A stretch of 64,000 nt of DNA from Loripinus fragilis (GCA_964019695.1 OZ026526.1:9753254-9817253); one strand, 5' to 3'. Positions 1 through 11,650 are shown, numbered from the stretch's first letter. Program-made: numbers and translations. The notes: generated from the letters alone by a model not told the origin.

Positions 1-481
1 TGAAATAAAAATTAACCAGTGATTTATAGAATTCATTCATGCAGCTGATGCCAGAAAAATCCAAATATGTCACATATATAAAGAAGAGGGGCTCATTTAT
101 TATTCAATTTCAAATTTGTAACTGTGAGTTTGAGTCTACCACTTTTATTAAGTTCAATCTGAATAAAACATTAAAAAACATTTTTATCCCAAAACATATA
201 CAAATGATAAAATTTAATGGTTACAAGTTATGCAAAGGTCCTCAGTTGAATTAAATGTTCTGCAGCATAATGTCTATAATTTAAATACATGTAGATTTTG
301 CATTTAAAAGCAAACGAAATTGTTAAATTACAAAGGAGTATTTCACTTCTAAGTTTTATAATTTACTTCAATTAAATTGATGTGAGAATTAATTATCATT
401 TAAAATGATAATCAGTATGACCCTTGGTATCTCTTTTTAGAGTGCTTTGTAGTCGTTATTATATATGGGTTTTTTTATCAT
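1..481. other. Intron sequence, nothing recognised
   Basis: AT-rich; the short plus-strand ORF at 39-254 has no recognisable features. Confidence 0.5.
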
Positions 482-484
482 TTA

Positions 485-875
485 GGCCAGATTTTTTATT
501 AGTTGAGTTAAGCCTCCTACTGTAATTTTCCGTAAAGTAGAAAAAAAATAGTTTCTAAAATTATTCTTATATTTTATCCGCCGATTCTAAATATTATTTG
601 TTTTGTTGAAAAAAAAACTATTTTTGAAGCTCTGTCTGTGTATTTTTGAGAGTGGCACTGTTAAAAGTGATTGTCCTGTCCAGACCTTCATGGAAAATGA
701 TAAAATATTTAAAGATTTAATACAGTCTGTTGGTTTACCTTACTAGTTTTACTGTAGATATAAAAAAGTAGCTCTGAAAATGACCTTTCAGAGCTTTATT
801 ATCTATTTAATTTGTCCCCGCCCCCCTAAATCTGAAAAAAAATCCCGTAAATCAGTTAATAAAAAAATCTTGGCC
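485..875. mobile_element. PIF/Harbinger-like MITE, copy 1
   Basis: Ends GGCCAGATTTTTTATTAGTT and its inverse (AATAAAAAAATCTTGGCC) with TTA on both sides, the 3-base duplication usual for PIF/Harbinger elements. A stem (GCTCTGAAAATGACC / CAGAGC) lies inside. No ORF. Confidence 0.8.
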
Positions 876-932
876 TTAATAGAATGGACCCTCTGTACGT
901 TATGCTTTTAATTATGACTACAGGTTACTTAC

Positions 933-1079
933 CTATATCGCAATACTGTCCTTTAAACCCATGATCACACAAACAGGAACCATCTATAGGGCTACACTGA
1001 CCATGATAGGGATCACAATGACAAGTCTGTGTACAGTTGATTCCATACATTCCGACTTGGCAGCTCTCACGACATTTTA
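933..1079 (-). CDS. Host gene exon 20: EGF-like repeat, last exon in window
   Basis: Acceptor tttaacag and donor gtaagt; phase 1 in and out. It encodes KCRESCQVGMYGINCTQTC, then GSCLCDHGFKGQYC. The open donor shows that the gene continues to the left of the window. Confidence 0.85.
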
Positions 1080-1660
1080 CTGTTAAAATACATTTAAGCC
1101 AGTACGTAAGATTTTACCACAATAGCAATGACGAACAACTAATGCTTAGGCAATATCTGAGAGCGTCCTGGATACTATTAATCTCCCATTCATATAAGAG
1201 CTAAACACATGAAAAATAGTTTGGGTCTTAGCATCCTTATGAGTATACAGGAGAGACTAAGTTGATGTCTAGTGTCGTCTAAGTTGTCTATAGGCGCAAA
1301 ACAAAGTATTTTTTGTAAATTATTTGTTCCTTTTGTCTTTTTAGCAAGATGTTTATAGGTGATATATATTTTCTCTTGAAAGTTAATTAAAAACAAACCA
1401 TGCATACGTAACACCCAATAAATGTCATGCAAGCATATAAAAAGCAAATGGCACAATAACAGAGCATAAACCAACCCATGATATGGGTTGAAACAGTACA
1501 CATACAGTAGAAAAACTGTAGTATGAAAATGAGCCATGACATAAGATTTACAACAATGTGGCATTATGACAAGTGTAGACTCAGACGAGCCTGTGCTGTC
1601 TCCTTTCAAGCTTAGTCACTTCAAATGATGTTTGACCAGAAGCTTAACACTCATAGAATA
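1080..1660. other. Intron sequence, nothing recognised
   Basis: No repeat family or coding signal that I can name. A 139-codon minus ORF (1190-1609) has no domain pattern and is judged chance. Confidence 0.5.
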
Positions 1661-1667
1661 TTCAAGC

Positions 1668-2018
1668 GACTAGCAAAGGCTCTGATCAGACTGCGCGTAT
1701 GCGCAGGCTGATCTAAGGCTTTGCTGGTCGCACATGCCACATTGTTGGAAATCTCATGCCGCGGCTCAAATGGACATCGACGCGAGAAAACATATCTTTG
1801 GGGTTTTCGACAAAGCGAGACTCAAAACAGTCTCCTTAGCTACACAGACTAGCTAGAAAATTGAAAATTTGCTTGATGCAAGCTTAGATATGTTACTTCC
1901 AAAAAAGCGAATAATAAAGGTTTGATCAGTCTGCGCGGATGCGCAGGCTGGTCTGCACCTTTGTTGTTAGCAAACCCTCGTAGACAGGTTTTCTCGCTTT
2001 AGGCCCATATGGTCTTCA
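1668..2018. mobile_element. GACGCGAGAAAAC MITE, copy 1 plus fragment
   Basis: The palindromic GCGCGGATGCGCAGGCTGGT core occurs twice (1694 and 1935); the full copy runs from CGACGCGAGAAAAC to AGGTTTTCTCGC. Confidence 0.6.
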
Positions 2019-2059
2019 TAATGTTCTTTTGCAATGGTGGGCTCATTCAAATAGGTTGA

Positions 2060-2195
2060 TCTGATGTGGAAGAGAGAGCTGTTTGTCTTACTGGTGTCTT
2101 GTGGTTGTTGTGTGGCTCTTCCTCAGGATGCCACAGGGTTGTTTGCAGTTTTTGATGATGCTTTTTCCTGATCATACTTACTATTTCTGAATAGT
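2060..2195 (+). mobile_element. GGCGGTGGTTCTG repeat, 3' part
   Basis: GAAGAGAGAGCTG, GTGGCTCTTCCTC, TGCCACAGGGTTG and TTCCTGATCATAC in the order seen in the complete copy at 30047. Confidence 0.5.
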
Positions 2196-2423
2196 TGCTT
2201 CTTTTACTTAGGCTAACTAGCACATGATATATTCGTACTTATGGCTTTGGTAAGCAGTCATGGCTAAACGAGTCTAAGGCACAGATTAGCCAGCAATCGT
2301 GCTACTTCAAGTACTTGCGCACATATACAGCGTGGAAGAAGATGAATTCAGGGTCAATATTTTAGCATCTAACTGTATGCATGTTTAACCCTTTTCATTC
2401 TAATAGATGTTCCCAAATACAGT

Positions 2424-2510
2424 CTCAAGCTCAAATAAAGTTCAATGATTGGCTGCTTGCGGACACGTGTCCGCAAGCAGCCAATCATTGCACTTTATTT
2501 CGAGTTTGAG
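2424..2510. repeat. Near-perfect palindrome
   Basis: 2443-2466 and 2467-2490 are exact inverted copies with no spacer, centred on GGACACGTGTCC. The similarity goes on outwards through AAATAAAGT / ACTTTATTT to about 43 bases per arm. Confidence 0.95.
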
Positions 2511-2631
2511 AGTTTTTTAACCTCGGTGCCTTGATATAGCTAGTATTGAAACTAGAAAAGTCAGGCTCCGACAACAGTTCCCGCATAATGGCCTCAGTGA
2601 GAAGGGGTATCAGTTTTGGTGACAATCTTGA

Positions 2632-4330
2632 TCATCGTTCATCCGACAAACCAATATTCAGATATGCACAATATTCTGAAGAAGGTAGTCCATAAATGAA
2701 ATTTGGAAGAAATAGGGCAACAAATGACCAAGTTAGAGTGCCCACACATGCAAACTGAAAGGCGGTGGCCATTTGAGCGGCCATCTTGGTTATAATTCAT
2801 CGTACAATACTCCCAGTTGATCTTGGGAAAGAGTTTTATGAAAGTAATCCATATATGCAATTTGGAAGAAATCATGTGATAAATAATTAAATAAGAGGGT
2901 AGACATGTGCAAGCTGACAACAGGCGGCCATTTTGGATATCATCTTGACCAAACTTATATGTAGACTTGGTGAGAGTTTGATATTCAGACTTGATGTATG
3001 AAATTTGGAAGAAATCTGGAAATGAATGACTAAGTTAGAGCCTACATAAGTGCAAGCTGACCATAGGCAGCCATTTTGGTGGCCATCTTGTTTATCGTTC
3101 ATTAGACAAAACCCATCTTCAAACTTGGGCGAGAGTTTGACAAAAGTAATTAGTATACATGTATGAAATTTGGAAGAAATTGTTTGATAAATGATTAAAT
3201 TAGAGTGTCCACAAGTGCAAACCAACAGGTGGTGGTCATGTTGGTGGCCATCTTGGTTATCCTGCAAAGCCCATATTCAAACTTGCGTGAGTGTTTGATA
3301 AAAGTAATCCTTTTATGAAATTTGGTAGCAATCAGGTAATAAATGACTACAGGTAGAGCAAAAGCAAACTGATAGGTGGTGGCCATATTTGTCAGCCATC
3401 TTGGTTATTGTTCATGGGGCAAAACCAATATTCAAACTTTAACCAGAGTTAGATGGAAGTAATCCATAAATGAAATTTGGAAGCAATCAGGTAATAAATG
3501 ACTTAGGTAGAGTATCCACAAAAGCAAACTGATAGGGGCGGCCATTTTGTCAGCCATCTTTGTTATCGTTCATGGGATAAAATTTATATTCAAACTTGAA
3601 GCAGTGTTTGATGTAAGCAATCTATATATGAAATTTAAACGAAATCCGATTCAAAATGACTAAGTTAGAGCGACCACGACAGCGGAACTGATATGTGGCA
3701 GCCAATTTGTAGGCCATCTTGGTTTTCGTTTGTCAAACAAAACCCATATTCGAGCTTGAACCAGTGTTTGATATGAAATTGGAACGAAATCAGATTAAAA
3801 TGACTAAGGCAATGGCGGTGCTTCTTTTGTGGATCATTTATGTTTTTCTGTCTTGTTTTGTTATGCTTTCATGCATGTCTGTTTGTTGATGCCTTGTGGT
3901 CACCTGGTGGGAAAGGGCTGACCTCTTGGCTCTCGTTTGTGATATCTAATTGTGACGTTGTCACTTTCCCATTGGGTATCTGGGTCAGGTGTAGTGCTTG
4001 ATTGTATCTATTCCTGATCTTTGTCCTCTTTCTTACTTAGGTTAGAGCGACCACAACAGTGGAACTGATACGTGGCGGCCATTTTGTCGGCCATCTTGGT
4101 TATTGTTCGTTGAACAAAACCCATATTCAAACTTGAACCAGTGTTTGGTGTAGGCAATCCATATGAAATTTGATAGAAATCGGTAGTAAATTATGTAGAG
4201 TGTCCACAAGTGCAAACTAATAGGCAATGGCCATTTTGTCGGCCATCTTGGTTACCGTTTGTAGAACAAAACCCAATTCGAACTTGAACCAGAGTTTGAT
4301 AGAAGCAATTTATATATGAACTTTGAAAGA
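2632..4330. repeat. Degenerate tandem array A, units about 150-170 bases
   Basis: Around nine units share GGCCATTTTGTCGGCCATCT, TTCAAACTTGAACCAGTGTT, ATGAAATTTGGAAGAAATC and GTGCAAACTGATAGG. A transposon at 3807-4045 interrupts it. ORFs found here on the minus strand repeat the array and are not genes. Confidence 0.8.
3807..4045 (+). mobile_element. GGCGGTACTTCTTTTG repeat, inserted in a tandem array
   Basis: GGCGGTGCTTCTTTTGTGGA to CTGATCTTTGTCCTCTTTC. It interrupts the array at 2632-4330. Confidence 0.55.
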
Positions 4331-4439
4331 AATCTGATTAAAAACAAACACATTGTGTTTTAAGGATGCACATGTCTAAATTTCTAAATAATGGTGTATT
4401 TAAGTACCATATGCAGTATTTAATCAGGGTCTTAACTGT

Positions 4440-4760
4440 TTACCAAAGTGCCTAGTGATGTTAAAGTAAGAAAGGATGCAAAGATCAGGAATCGATACAA
4501 TCAAGTGCCACACCTGACCCTTGATACCACATGGGAAAGTAACAAAAATACAATAAACATCGCCAACAAGAGCCAATAGGTCAGCCTTTTCCCAGCAGGT
4601 GACCACAAGGCAGCAATGAACAGACGTACACAAGACACAAAAAACAAATGATCCACAAAAGAAGTACCGCATTACAGTTAGTAAAAATATGTTTGGTTTG
4701 CATGAAAGACCCCAAGCTTATAAATGCATCATCTCCAAAAACATATAGCTTTAGGTAAGT
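4440..4760 (-). mobile_element. GGCGGTACTTCTTTTG repeat
   Basis: Reverse copy: GATGCAAAGATCAGGAATCG, GGTGACCACAAGGCAGC, CACAAAAGAAGTACCGC, plus the flank GCATGAAAGACCCC also found at 17470. Confidence 0.55.
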
Positions 4761-5095
4761 GCGATAAGTACCATTGGCCTGGTCCAATTATTGGAAATAA
4801 ATCAGCAATTACATAGTATAATAGAACTTTTTGCTCTCTGTAAAGGCGGTAACTTTAATATTCATATCTCGGCGTGGTTTGGCTATTTCATCTGCTAAAC
4901 AAGGGAAATCAGGTTTTATTTATAATTTGTTGAAGAATTTTATAAGTTGTTTGGAACGCGCAAATGTGTGTGCATTTCATAAAAATCCTAACCGTTTACA
5001 CACTGAACTCACATCGATAAACCCTTAAAGCGCATAATCACAAAATGTATGTTTTTCTCGTCCACTTAAATATTTGAAGCCTCATAGACAAACAG

Positions 5096-5146
5096 TGTGG
5101 ACCCAGATCAGATTGCTCCTGTAGGAGCAGCTGATCTGGGTCCACA
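5096..5146. repeat. Palindrome
   Basis: TGTGGACCCAGATCAG and CTGATCTGGGTCCACA frame GCTCCT..AGGAGC; about 24 bases per arm with one bulge. Confidence 0.85.
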
Positions 5147-5149
5147 ATG

Positions 5150-5970
5150 TTTGCCTCTATGCTTATGTTAGATAGACATTTTCAGATGCAATTATTTTGC
5201 TGGCGTTTTAAGGACTTTTAAATTATGTGTTTGTGTCTATACTGAGGTAAAGGCGTAAGATGATACAGTTACTTTTGAATAGAAACGCGCCTCATTTTGA
5301 GCTTTTACCATTGTCTAAGGTTGACCAGTCCTAATTACGCATTTATGAGGTGCCGCCTTTACAGGAACCAAAAAGTCCTAAGATACTTAAGTACTTATAG
5401 CATTGTCGACCAACAACAACTCTGTAACGCCTGTACAAATTTGCAGATACGTCAAAGCCTTCGCTGCTTGTATACACAAAGTATGGATGTATATAAAGAA
5501 TCAGATCTAAATTTAAATTATAGCTCCAATTAGATACGCCCAGCATGGGCGTTAAATGGATATTTTTGCACATATGCGCTACGAAACAAAGTACATGTAC
5601 TATGTTCTGGCTTATTTCTAAATCGACTAAAAGAATAATATCAATGACCGCTAGTTGAGCTCTGAAAGGTTAACAAAATGCTATCACATATCAAATGAAA
5701 CGTCAAAAAATATGTCAAGTATCATTTTCCAGATTTGTTATCAATAAAGTTTCAAAGATTAAGGCCTGGAGGTTTTCGTAACTGCATTAATGCGTCACTG
5801 AATTATATTAATTGTATATTAATTTCAAGGTTTTTCTCCATTATTGACATCAGAGTTCATATTTCAATCATATCAAAAATGTTAAAAGCACTTTATCTGT
5901 ATAAATTAGATTTTTTCATTGACATAAAAGATATCCTTAGGCATAAATTATCAGAAAAGTGATTACTAAA
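5150..5970. other. Intron sequence, nothing recognised
   Basis: Several short ORFs on both strands, none protein-like. Confidence 0.5.
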
Positions 5971-5974
5971 TCTG

Positions 5975-6162
5975 TGGAGTTCGATCCCCAGCTTTACTAG
6001 TCGGTCGGATGAGACTTTCAGCTGTGGCCCTGTTTACTGAGACGCTTTAAACCAGAACCATTGCTGGTTGAGCCTTCAGGTACTCCTGGGCATAAAACCA
6101 CAAGACAGTAAACCCACAAGGCTCAGTACTGGTTACAGCCATGGAAAGCCACAAAAAGTTGT
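5975..6162 (+). mobile_element. SINE fragment, starting at the B box
   Basis: GGAGTTCGATCCCCAG is a good B box; the A box part is missing. It ends in the TA microsatellite. Confidence 0.5.
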
Positions 6163-6163
6163 T

Positions 6164-6183
6164 TTATATATATATATATATAC

Positions 6184-6253
<70 letters not shown>
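6164..6253. repeat. (TA)n microsatellite
   Basis: About 45 TA units with two ACATA breaks. It gives rise to false ORFs of alternating Tyr and Ile. Confidence 0.97.
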
Positions 6254-6255
<2 letters not shown>

Positions 6256-6387
6256 GCGAAGTGTCCAAGGGAAAGCCACTCATTCATATATGGCTTAAGG
6301 CCAGCAGTACAAATAATAAAATTCCCATTTCTTTCAAAGTCAATAGTCAGGCCTCAAGATAAAAGTATGCGATTGTATGTAATGTTC

Positions 6388-6466
6388 ATATATATGTTTT
6401 GGGTCTCAATAGAGCGTTCTCAAAATAACTGTCTTTTGGGCACCTGAAATATATGTTAAAACTGAT
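6388..6466. mobile_element. Possible hAT-like MITE fragment
   Basis: ATATGTTTTGGGTCTCAATA and a later CTTTTGGGCACC resemble the centre of the family, but the palindrome is damaged and the ends are not found. Confidence 0.35.
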
Positions 6467-6599
6467 TGACAAGGAACAAAACAACATTTACGCTGAAATA
6501 GTTTGATTATTTAGACCTATTCCAGTGATTGGACAATATAAGACTTTCATTGAAGACTAACAACAATTTAGGAGGGAAATGAGGACTACAGTTTAACTA

Positions 6600-6600
<1 letters not shown>

Positions 6601-6632
<32 letters not shown>
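6601..6632. repeat. Poly-C tract
   Basis: 32 C in a row. Length is likely uncertain in any assembly. Confidence 0.95.
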
Positions 6633-6634
<2 letters not shown>

Positions 6635-6825
6635 GTAATTTCCATGCTTTTTTGTAGTCTGCAGATTTGTTTTTTTTTATTCAGCTTTTTCGTACAATTC
6701 TTTCAGGAAAGCTTTTGGAGTATCAAACAGTTTGGAACCAATCAGGCGTAACATTTTGTCAGGCATAATCTTGGTCTAAAATCTTTGCAGCAAAGGGTCT
6801 ATGAGGCACAGGGTTAAATGTGTGA

Positions 6826-7150
6826 TAGATTGTTTTCAACTCGTTTGAAACTTCACGGTGAAGGACAAATCTCATCTGACCAAGGATACCACATGGGAAA
6901 ATCACAAAAACACAATTAAACATCACAAACGAGAGCCAAGAGGTTAACCCTTTCTCAGCAGGTGACCACAAGGCAGCAATAAACAGACGGAAAAGCATGA
7001 CAAACACAAGACGCAAATAACACAAATGATCTACAAAAGAAATACCGCCTTGGAACAGTCAGTAAAAATTATTTATTGGAAGGTTTAAACCAGTTTCACG
7101 GCGCCAACCTCGCCCTTAGTTCAGATGTGGACCAAGACACATAGATGTTT
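6826..7150 (-). mobile_element. GGCGGTACTTCTTTTG repeat
   Basis: Reverse copy with GGTGACCACAAGGCAGC and ATACCGCCTTGGAACAG, then the flank CAGATGTGGACCAAGACACA. Confidence 0.5.
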
Positions 7151-7367
7151 AGTTTCCATACCGTATTCATATTGTATGCCTATGAAATAATAAAAACAAC
7201 TTTTTTCAGCTTGTAAAAATTCTAAAAATTATGTAGAGGTAACAACAGCCAAATTTTGTATTGCATTGAGCTCGTACAACTTCTCTCCACATTTCAATTA
7301 GGTGTTGATTTTTTTTAGATCTTGGTTTTTCAGAAATGTTTAGTTCTTGCAGAAAGTAATATAGTAA

Positions 7368-7608
7368 CGCTTTGTATACTAGTGGATTCTTCCTTCTAGT
7401 TTGATAATTAAACTTGGGAAAGTCTGTTGAATATATCTAGGGGTAACAGTTTACAATAAAAAAAATACTGTGTTCTTTTGTCTGAATATCTTTTTCGTCT
7501 TATAAAACAGTGTAGACCCTGATGAAATGCAGCATTATGCTGCATTTCATCTGGGTCTTCACTGTTTGCAAATGTACTCGTTTAGGGGTTTCCCGAATAC
7601 AAAGGGTT
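7368..7608. mobile_element. CTTTGTATACTGG MITE, copy 1
   Basis: Opens CTTTGTATACTAGTGGATTC and closes TCCCGAATACAAAGGGTTA. Its core is the hairpin GAAATGCAGCATTATGCTGC within a larger stem (ACAGTGTAGACC / GGGTCTTCACTGT). Confidence 0.65.
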
Positions 7609-7618
7609 AGGGCGTAAG

Positions 7619-7776
7619 AGTTGTTGCACTTTCTATTAGTTATGAAACCAATTATATTCTCTGAAAAAAAAACAGATCCTTCAGAAATACAGAGAACCTA
7701 CAATATAAGAAAACAGCAGACTGGGTTTAATTTAGTCTGTTTATGAGAACTAATGGAAAGTGCAACAATTATTATG
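7619..7776. mobile_element. Small palindromic MITE
   Basis: GTTGTTGCACTTTCTATTAG and its inverse CTAATGGAAAGTGCAACAAT frame about 160 bases without an ORF. Confidence 0.6.
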
Positions 7777-7867
7777 CCCCCTAGCACCTGCTTAATCGAT
7801 ATTCTGTTTTCCGTCAGAACTCAATATTCCTGTTTTCAAATAATATTTATGAAGGATCCCCTTTTTC

Positions 7868-8045
7868 AGACTAGAGCAGCGCAGTGGTTTAGTGTTCGAT
7901 TGTTATACTTGGTATAGAAGGGTTTCGAATTTGAAACTAATCTAGAACTGCGCTGTGTCCTCGAGCAAGACACCCTATCGTCTCCTCATTACTGGTGGTT
8001 AACCCAGAAATACAAGAGAATATCCAGACATGATTTAAAAACTGT
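7868..8045 (+). mobile_element. tRNA-derived SINE, diverged
   Basis: GCGCAGTGGTTTAGTGTTCG (A box region), GGGTTTCGAATTTG (B box region), GTCCTCGAGCAAGACACCC. Same body plan as 36305-36510. Confidence 0.6.
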
Positions 8046-8196
8046 AGACCAGTCCAAAAATTACAAACGAAATAGTAAGTTAGTATGATCAATAATTTTT
8101 CCAGATTTTTTATTTGGTTGGTGCCATGAGTCTCCCATTATGCATTCTCTTTAAAACTATGCTTGTTTATAAAGACGCCTATGCCATAACTACAGA

Positions 8197-8437
8197 GGGT
8201 GAAAGTTTTCAGGACTAATCCTGAATTCAGGATTTTAAGGCTGACTTTCCGTAGAGAGTCATCCACAAAATGCTGAATTAGAGAGATTATAGAAGCTTCT
8301 CTGATTAATTTTCAGATTATCTTAACTTATATAACTGTATATTTAAACATGAAATGGTTAAGATTTGTAGGTGTCCTTCCAATTTAAAATTTGAATCTCT
8401 AAAGCTCAGGATTTTTGGAAATTTTGAACTTTCACCC
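8197..8437. mobile_element. GGGTGAAAGTT MITE
   Basis: GGGTGAAAGTT and AACTTTCACCC form the ends; CAGGATT motifs are inverted inside. 241 bases, no ORF. Confidence 0.55.
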
Positions 8438-8460
8438 AAGTAAGTACCAAATAGAGATTA

Positions 8461-8888
8461 GGCCAGAATTTTATTATGAGTTGATTTACGAACCCTCCTA
8501 CTGTAATTTTGCGGAAAGTAGGAAAAAATAAAATTTAATTTCTAAAAAAAAAATTTTTTTCTATCCGCCGACTCTAAATATTATTTGTTCTGTCTGTGTA
8601 TTTTTGAGAGTGACACTGTTAAAAGTGATTGTCCTGTCCATATTTTTAGGAAATAATAAAATATTTAAAGATTTTATACTGACTGTTGGTTTACCTATTA
8701 CTAGTTTTACTGTTTCTGAAGATATTAAAAAAAAACAATTGAAAATATTAAAAAAAAAAAAAAAAAAGCTCTGAAAATGACCAGTTAACTGGTCATTTTC
8801 TGAGCTTTTTTATCTATTTTTTTTCGTCCCCCCGACCCTAAATCTGAAAAAAAAATCCCGTAAATCAACTAATAAAAAAATTCTGGCC
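8461..8888. mobile_element. PIF/Harbinger-like MITE, copy 2
   Basis: Same family as 485-875, flanked by TTA (8458-8460 and 8889-8891). The inner palindrome AATGACCAGTTAACTGGTCATT is intact over its central 20 bases. It ends 50 bases from exon 19. Confidence 0.8.
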
Positions 8889-8937
8889 TTACATACCAAA
8901 ATCTTGTGTGCTGTCTGAATCAGCCTAGGAAACTTAC

Positions 8938-9052
8938 CACCAGTGAATCCAGCTTTACATCTACATAATCCTTCATCTGGAGAGCATCCTAAACCATGTG
9001 GCCCACAGTCACATGTCTGAGCACAGTTGATGCCCCAGGTTCCAGCAGAGCA
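8938..9052 (-). CDS. Host gene exon 19: EGF-like repeat
   Basis: Acceptor cttattgtag and donor gtaagt; phase in 0, out 1. It encodes CSAGTWGINCAQTCDCGPHG, then GLCRCKAGFTG. A 5'-truncated LINE on the opposite strand begins within about 10 bases of the acceptor, and a MITE ends at 8888 on the donor side. Confidence 0.85.
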
Positions 9053-9061
9053 CTACAATAA

Positions 9062-9810
9062 GATGAGCGTGAATTTCTTAAATATTACCACATTGTTAAT
9101 AGCATTAATGAAGACTGGAAGGCATTGCTTAAAGAGGAGAACCCACTAACACAGGAACCAAATAAACAAACAAAAACACTTAATATATTGAATATAAAAC
9201 AAAATAAAATAACCAAATTTCTATACAGTGCTCAATTACAAACTCATGATAACAGCAATAAAAAGTCAGAAATGAAGTGGACAAACGAATTTTTAGGCCA
9301 AAATATTGTTTCGGACTCTGCATACGTGATGGCGTTTCGGTGTACAAATGATGTAAAATTAAGAAATTTTCAATATAAATATTTAATGCGCATTGTACTA
9401 AATAACAGATATTTATTCAAATGCAAAATAGCACCGACAGTTTTATGCGATTTCTGCTCCATGCAAGAAGAGAACAATGCACATTTATTTTGAGATTGAA
9501 TATATTCTGAAGAGTTTTGGTCGCGCATAAGAATTTTTCAAAATGACCATAATATACAAGTTGACATTTACTATCTGAATATAAGTTTTGGAATGCTAAA
9601 TCGTAATAGCATGAAAAATGAAATGATTAATTTTATTATTCTATTAGCGAAATACTTCATTAATACATCAAAATACAAACAGCAAAAAACCAATTTTTGA
9701 AGGTTTTAAAACATACTAAAACAAAGAAAAGAAATAGAACATTACCATGCCTTGTCTAAAGATAAACTTGATTATCATAATCAGAAATGGGGTTTCCTGG
9801 GCACTGTCTT
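9062..9810 (+). pseudogene. 5'-truncated LINE, C-terminal part of the RT protein
   Basis: Reads KLRNFQYKYLMRIVLNNRYL, then TVLCDFCSMQEENNAHLF, the zinc-knuckle-like C-x2-C-x(n)-H end common after the RT of non-LTR elements. The frame goes on past a TGA at 9491 (FWSRIRIFQND, NEMINFIILLAKYF, SKDKLDYHNQKWG) with several more stops to about 9810. The clade cannot be set from this piece. It is dead. Confidence 0.8.
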
Positions 9811-9967
9811 ATAGCAATGCAATTTGTTTCTCCAGCACAATAAAACATCCTTCAAAATAAAATGCTTGCTTCTCTCAAAAATGTATATCTACTGTTTTCA
9901 GCGCAAGTACATCAGATCCAAGCCATAACCAATTAATATTGTTCATATCATTTAAGCATCTTTAGGC

Positions 9968-10250
9968 TGCTGTCGGTTCTAAGGCGGCGGTGGTTCTGTT
10001 GTTGTTGACTTTTTGTTTATTGTTACTCTCAGTATGGGAGTCTGTAATTGTTAAATGTTTTGTTGTACGTTACTTTATGTCCATTCTAGTATTGCAATCA
10101 TCTTGATGGGGAAGAGAGAGCTGGTTGCTTTGCTTAATTTGTCTTCCTGGTGTCTCTTGATGGTTGAGTGGCTCTTCCTCGCGGTGCCACAGGGTTGTCT
10201 CCGGTTTGTGATTTTGGTATTTCCTGACCATAACCTCCTACTATTTTTTT
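9968..10250 (+). mobile_element. GGCGGTGGTTCTG repeat
   Basis: Opens GGTTCTAAGGCGGCGGTGGT and closes TATTTCCTGACCATAACC. No terminal repeats, no A box/B box that I can see; class unknown. Confidence 0.55.
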
Positions 10251-10259
10251 ACAACGGCA

Positions 10260-10940
10260 TTTGCCCAGTTAAAGCACTTTGAGAGACATGTGTTATGCTA
10301 AATGCGGATAGATACAGGTTACAATTATTATTTACTTATTTATTCATTTGTTATACTTATTTATTTATTTATGCCTCTTTCTCTTCCTTAGTTTTGTATT
10401 GGTTTTATCTCCTACCATTTTCCAAATTTGCATAAACCCTTTTCCAACATCTAGAATTGCATTCATACGTCATCTTGTGAAGCAAATAAGTTATTTTTAT
10501 ATAATGTTAAGTAATATTGGGCATGTGATGTTATATACGGCTCAATAAATGTTTGGCATGGATTTTAAAATCGCGTCCACGTTTGAATATTTTAAACTTA
10601 CAAGCGGCATTTAAAAAAAGGTGTTAGTGGTTCTGGAGACTCAACGTTTGATTCATAGTCTCTATAGAGAGGGCCTTTTTTCATCAGGTATTTCATAACG
10701 ATATAACTTGCTTAGTAATACGTATAAATTAATCTTTGATACTTGTGCAAAACTTTTGTTGAGCAGTGTTGAATATGATGTTCCAATATGTATCATGATT
10801 GTGATGTGTTCATGCTAATCTAAATAAAGATATACATAACAAAAAAAAGATAACCGTCTTGAGAGACACAGAACACTAACAGCTGTCATGCGCGGATCCA
10901 GATGAGGGAAGAGAGCTCCAATCAAGTTTTAGAAATTATA
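10260..10940. other. Intron sequence, T-rich then unassigned
   Basis: 10320-10400 is rich in TTTA units; the rest shows no family found elsewhere in the window. Confidence 0.5.
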
Positions 10941-10944
10941 TAGA

Positions 10945-11068
10945 AGATCTTACATGAGTGCTCCTGTTTTATTGAATTTATTAAACAAGTTCGGGAAAAA
11001 TGATAAAAGGCAAGGCTTGCAACGAGTTTAATAAATTAAAAAAAATAATGCAGGAGCACGAATATTAG
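10945..11068. mobile_element. TCTTACATGAG MITE, copy 1
   Basis: TCTTACATGAGTGCTCCTGT followed by TTTATTGAATTTATTAA; the inverse TTTAATAAATT...GCAGGAGCAC closes it. Confidence 0.55.
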
Positions 11069-11242
11069 ATTATATTTATCATATGACTTTAAAAAAGTTT
11101 TGGTGTGGAAACGTCCAGATTTTGTCATAAATATGCGACGTTGTTAAAGGCATCATTTCATAACGTTATATGTACCAGAAAGTCTGTAAACCACTAGTGT
11201 TTTATCGAATGTAATGCAAGGCGTTTTTTTTTTATTTTCAGA

Positions 11243-11650
11243 TGCCACATCATATGGGCTTCGTCCCGAGAAAACCTGTCTTCGGGGGTTTGCGAACAAC
11301 ACAGGCGCAGACCAGCCTGCGCATCCGCGCAGTCTGATCAGCACCTGTGTTATTCGTTTTTGTAAAATATCATATCTAGACTTGCTGCAGGTAAAATTTC
11401 AACTTTCTAGCTAGTCCCTGTAGCTGAGGAGACTATTTGAAACTCGTTTTGTCGGAAACCCCGAAGACAGGTTTTGTCGCGATGAGGCCCATATGGAACT
11501 TGACGCGAGAAAACTTGTCTTCAGCTCAGCGCCTTTGTTATTCGCTTTGAAAGTATCAATTTTCTGGCTTATCTCTGTAGCTGAGGAATCTGGTTTGAGT
11601 CTGTTTTTTCCGAAACCCCAAAGACTGGTTTTACCGAGCCGCGGATCAAT
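11243..11650. mobile_element. GACGCGAGAAAAC MITE, copy 2, partly doubled
   Basis: CCCGAGAAAACCTGTCTTCG opens it; CAGACCAGCCTGCGCATCC lies inside; a second, partial unit follows at 11490-11640. Confidence 0.6.

Noticed and set aside
1190..1609. 139-codon minus ORF
   Set aside because: No domain pattern and no splice context; AT-rich chance ORF.
2639..4227. Minus-strand ORFs with similar sequences (e.g. PKFEYGLC)
   Set aside because: Their similarity comes from the tandem array; many stops and no conserved frame across units.
6068..6362. Two plus-strand ORFs with runs of Tyr-Ile
   Set aside because: They are translations of the (TA)n microsatellite.
10055..10282. ORFs inside the GGCGGTGGTTCTG repeats (also 30083-30394)
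   Set aside because: The frames are not kept between copies of the repeat.
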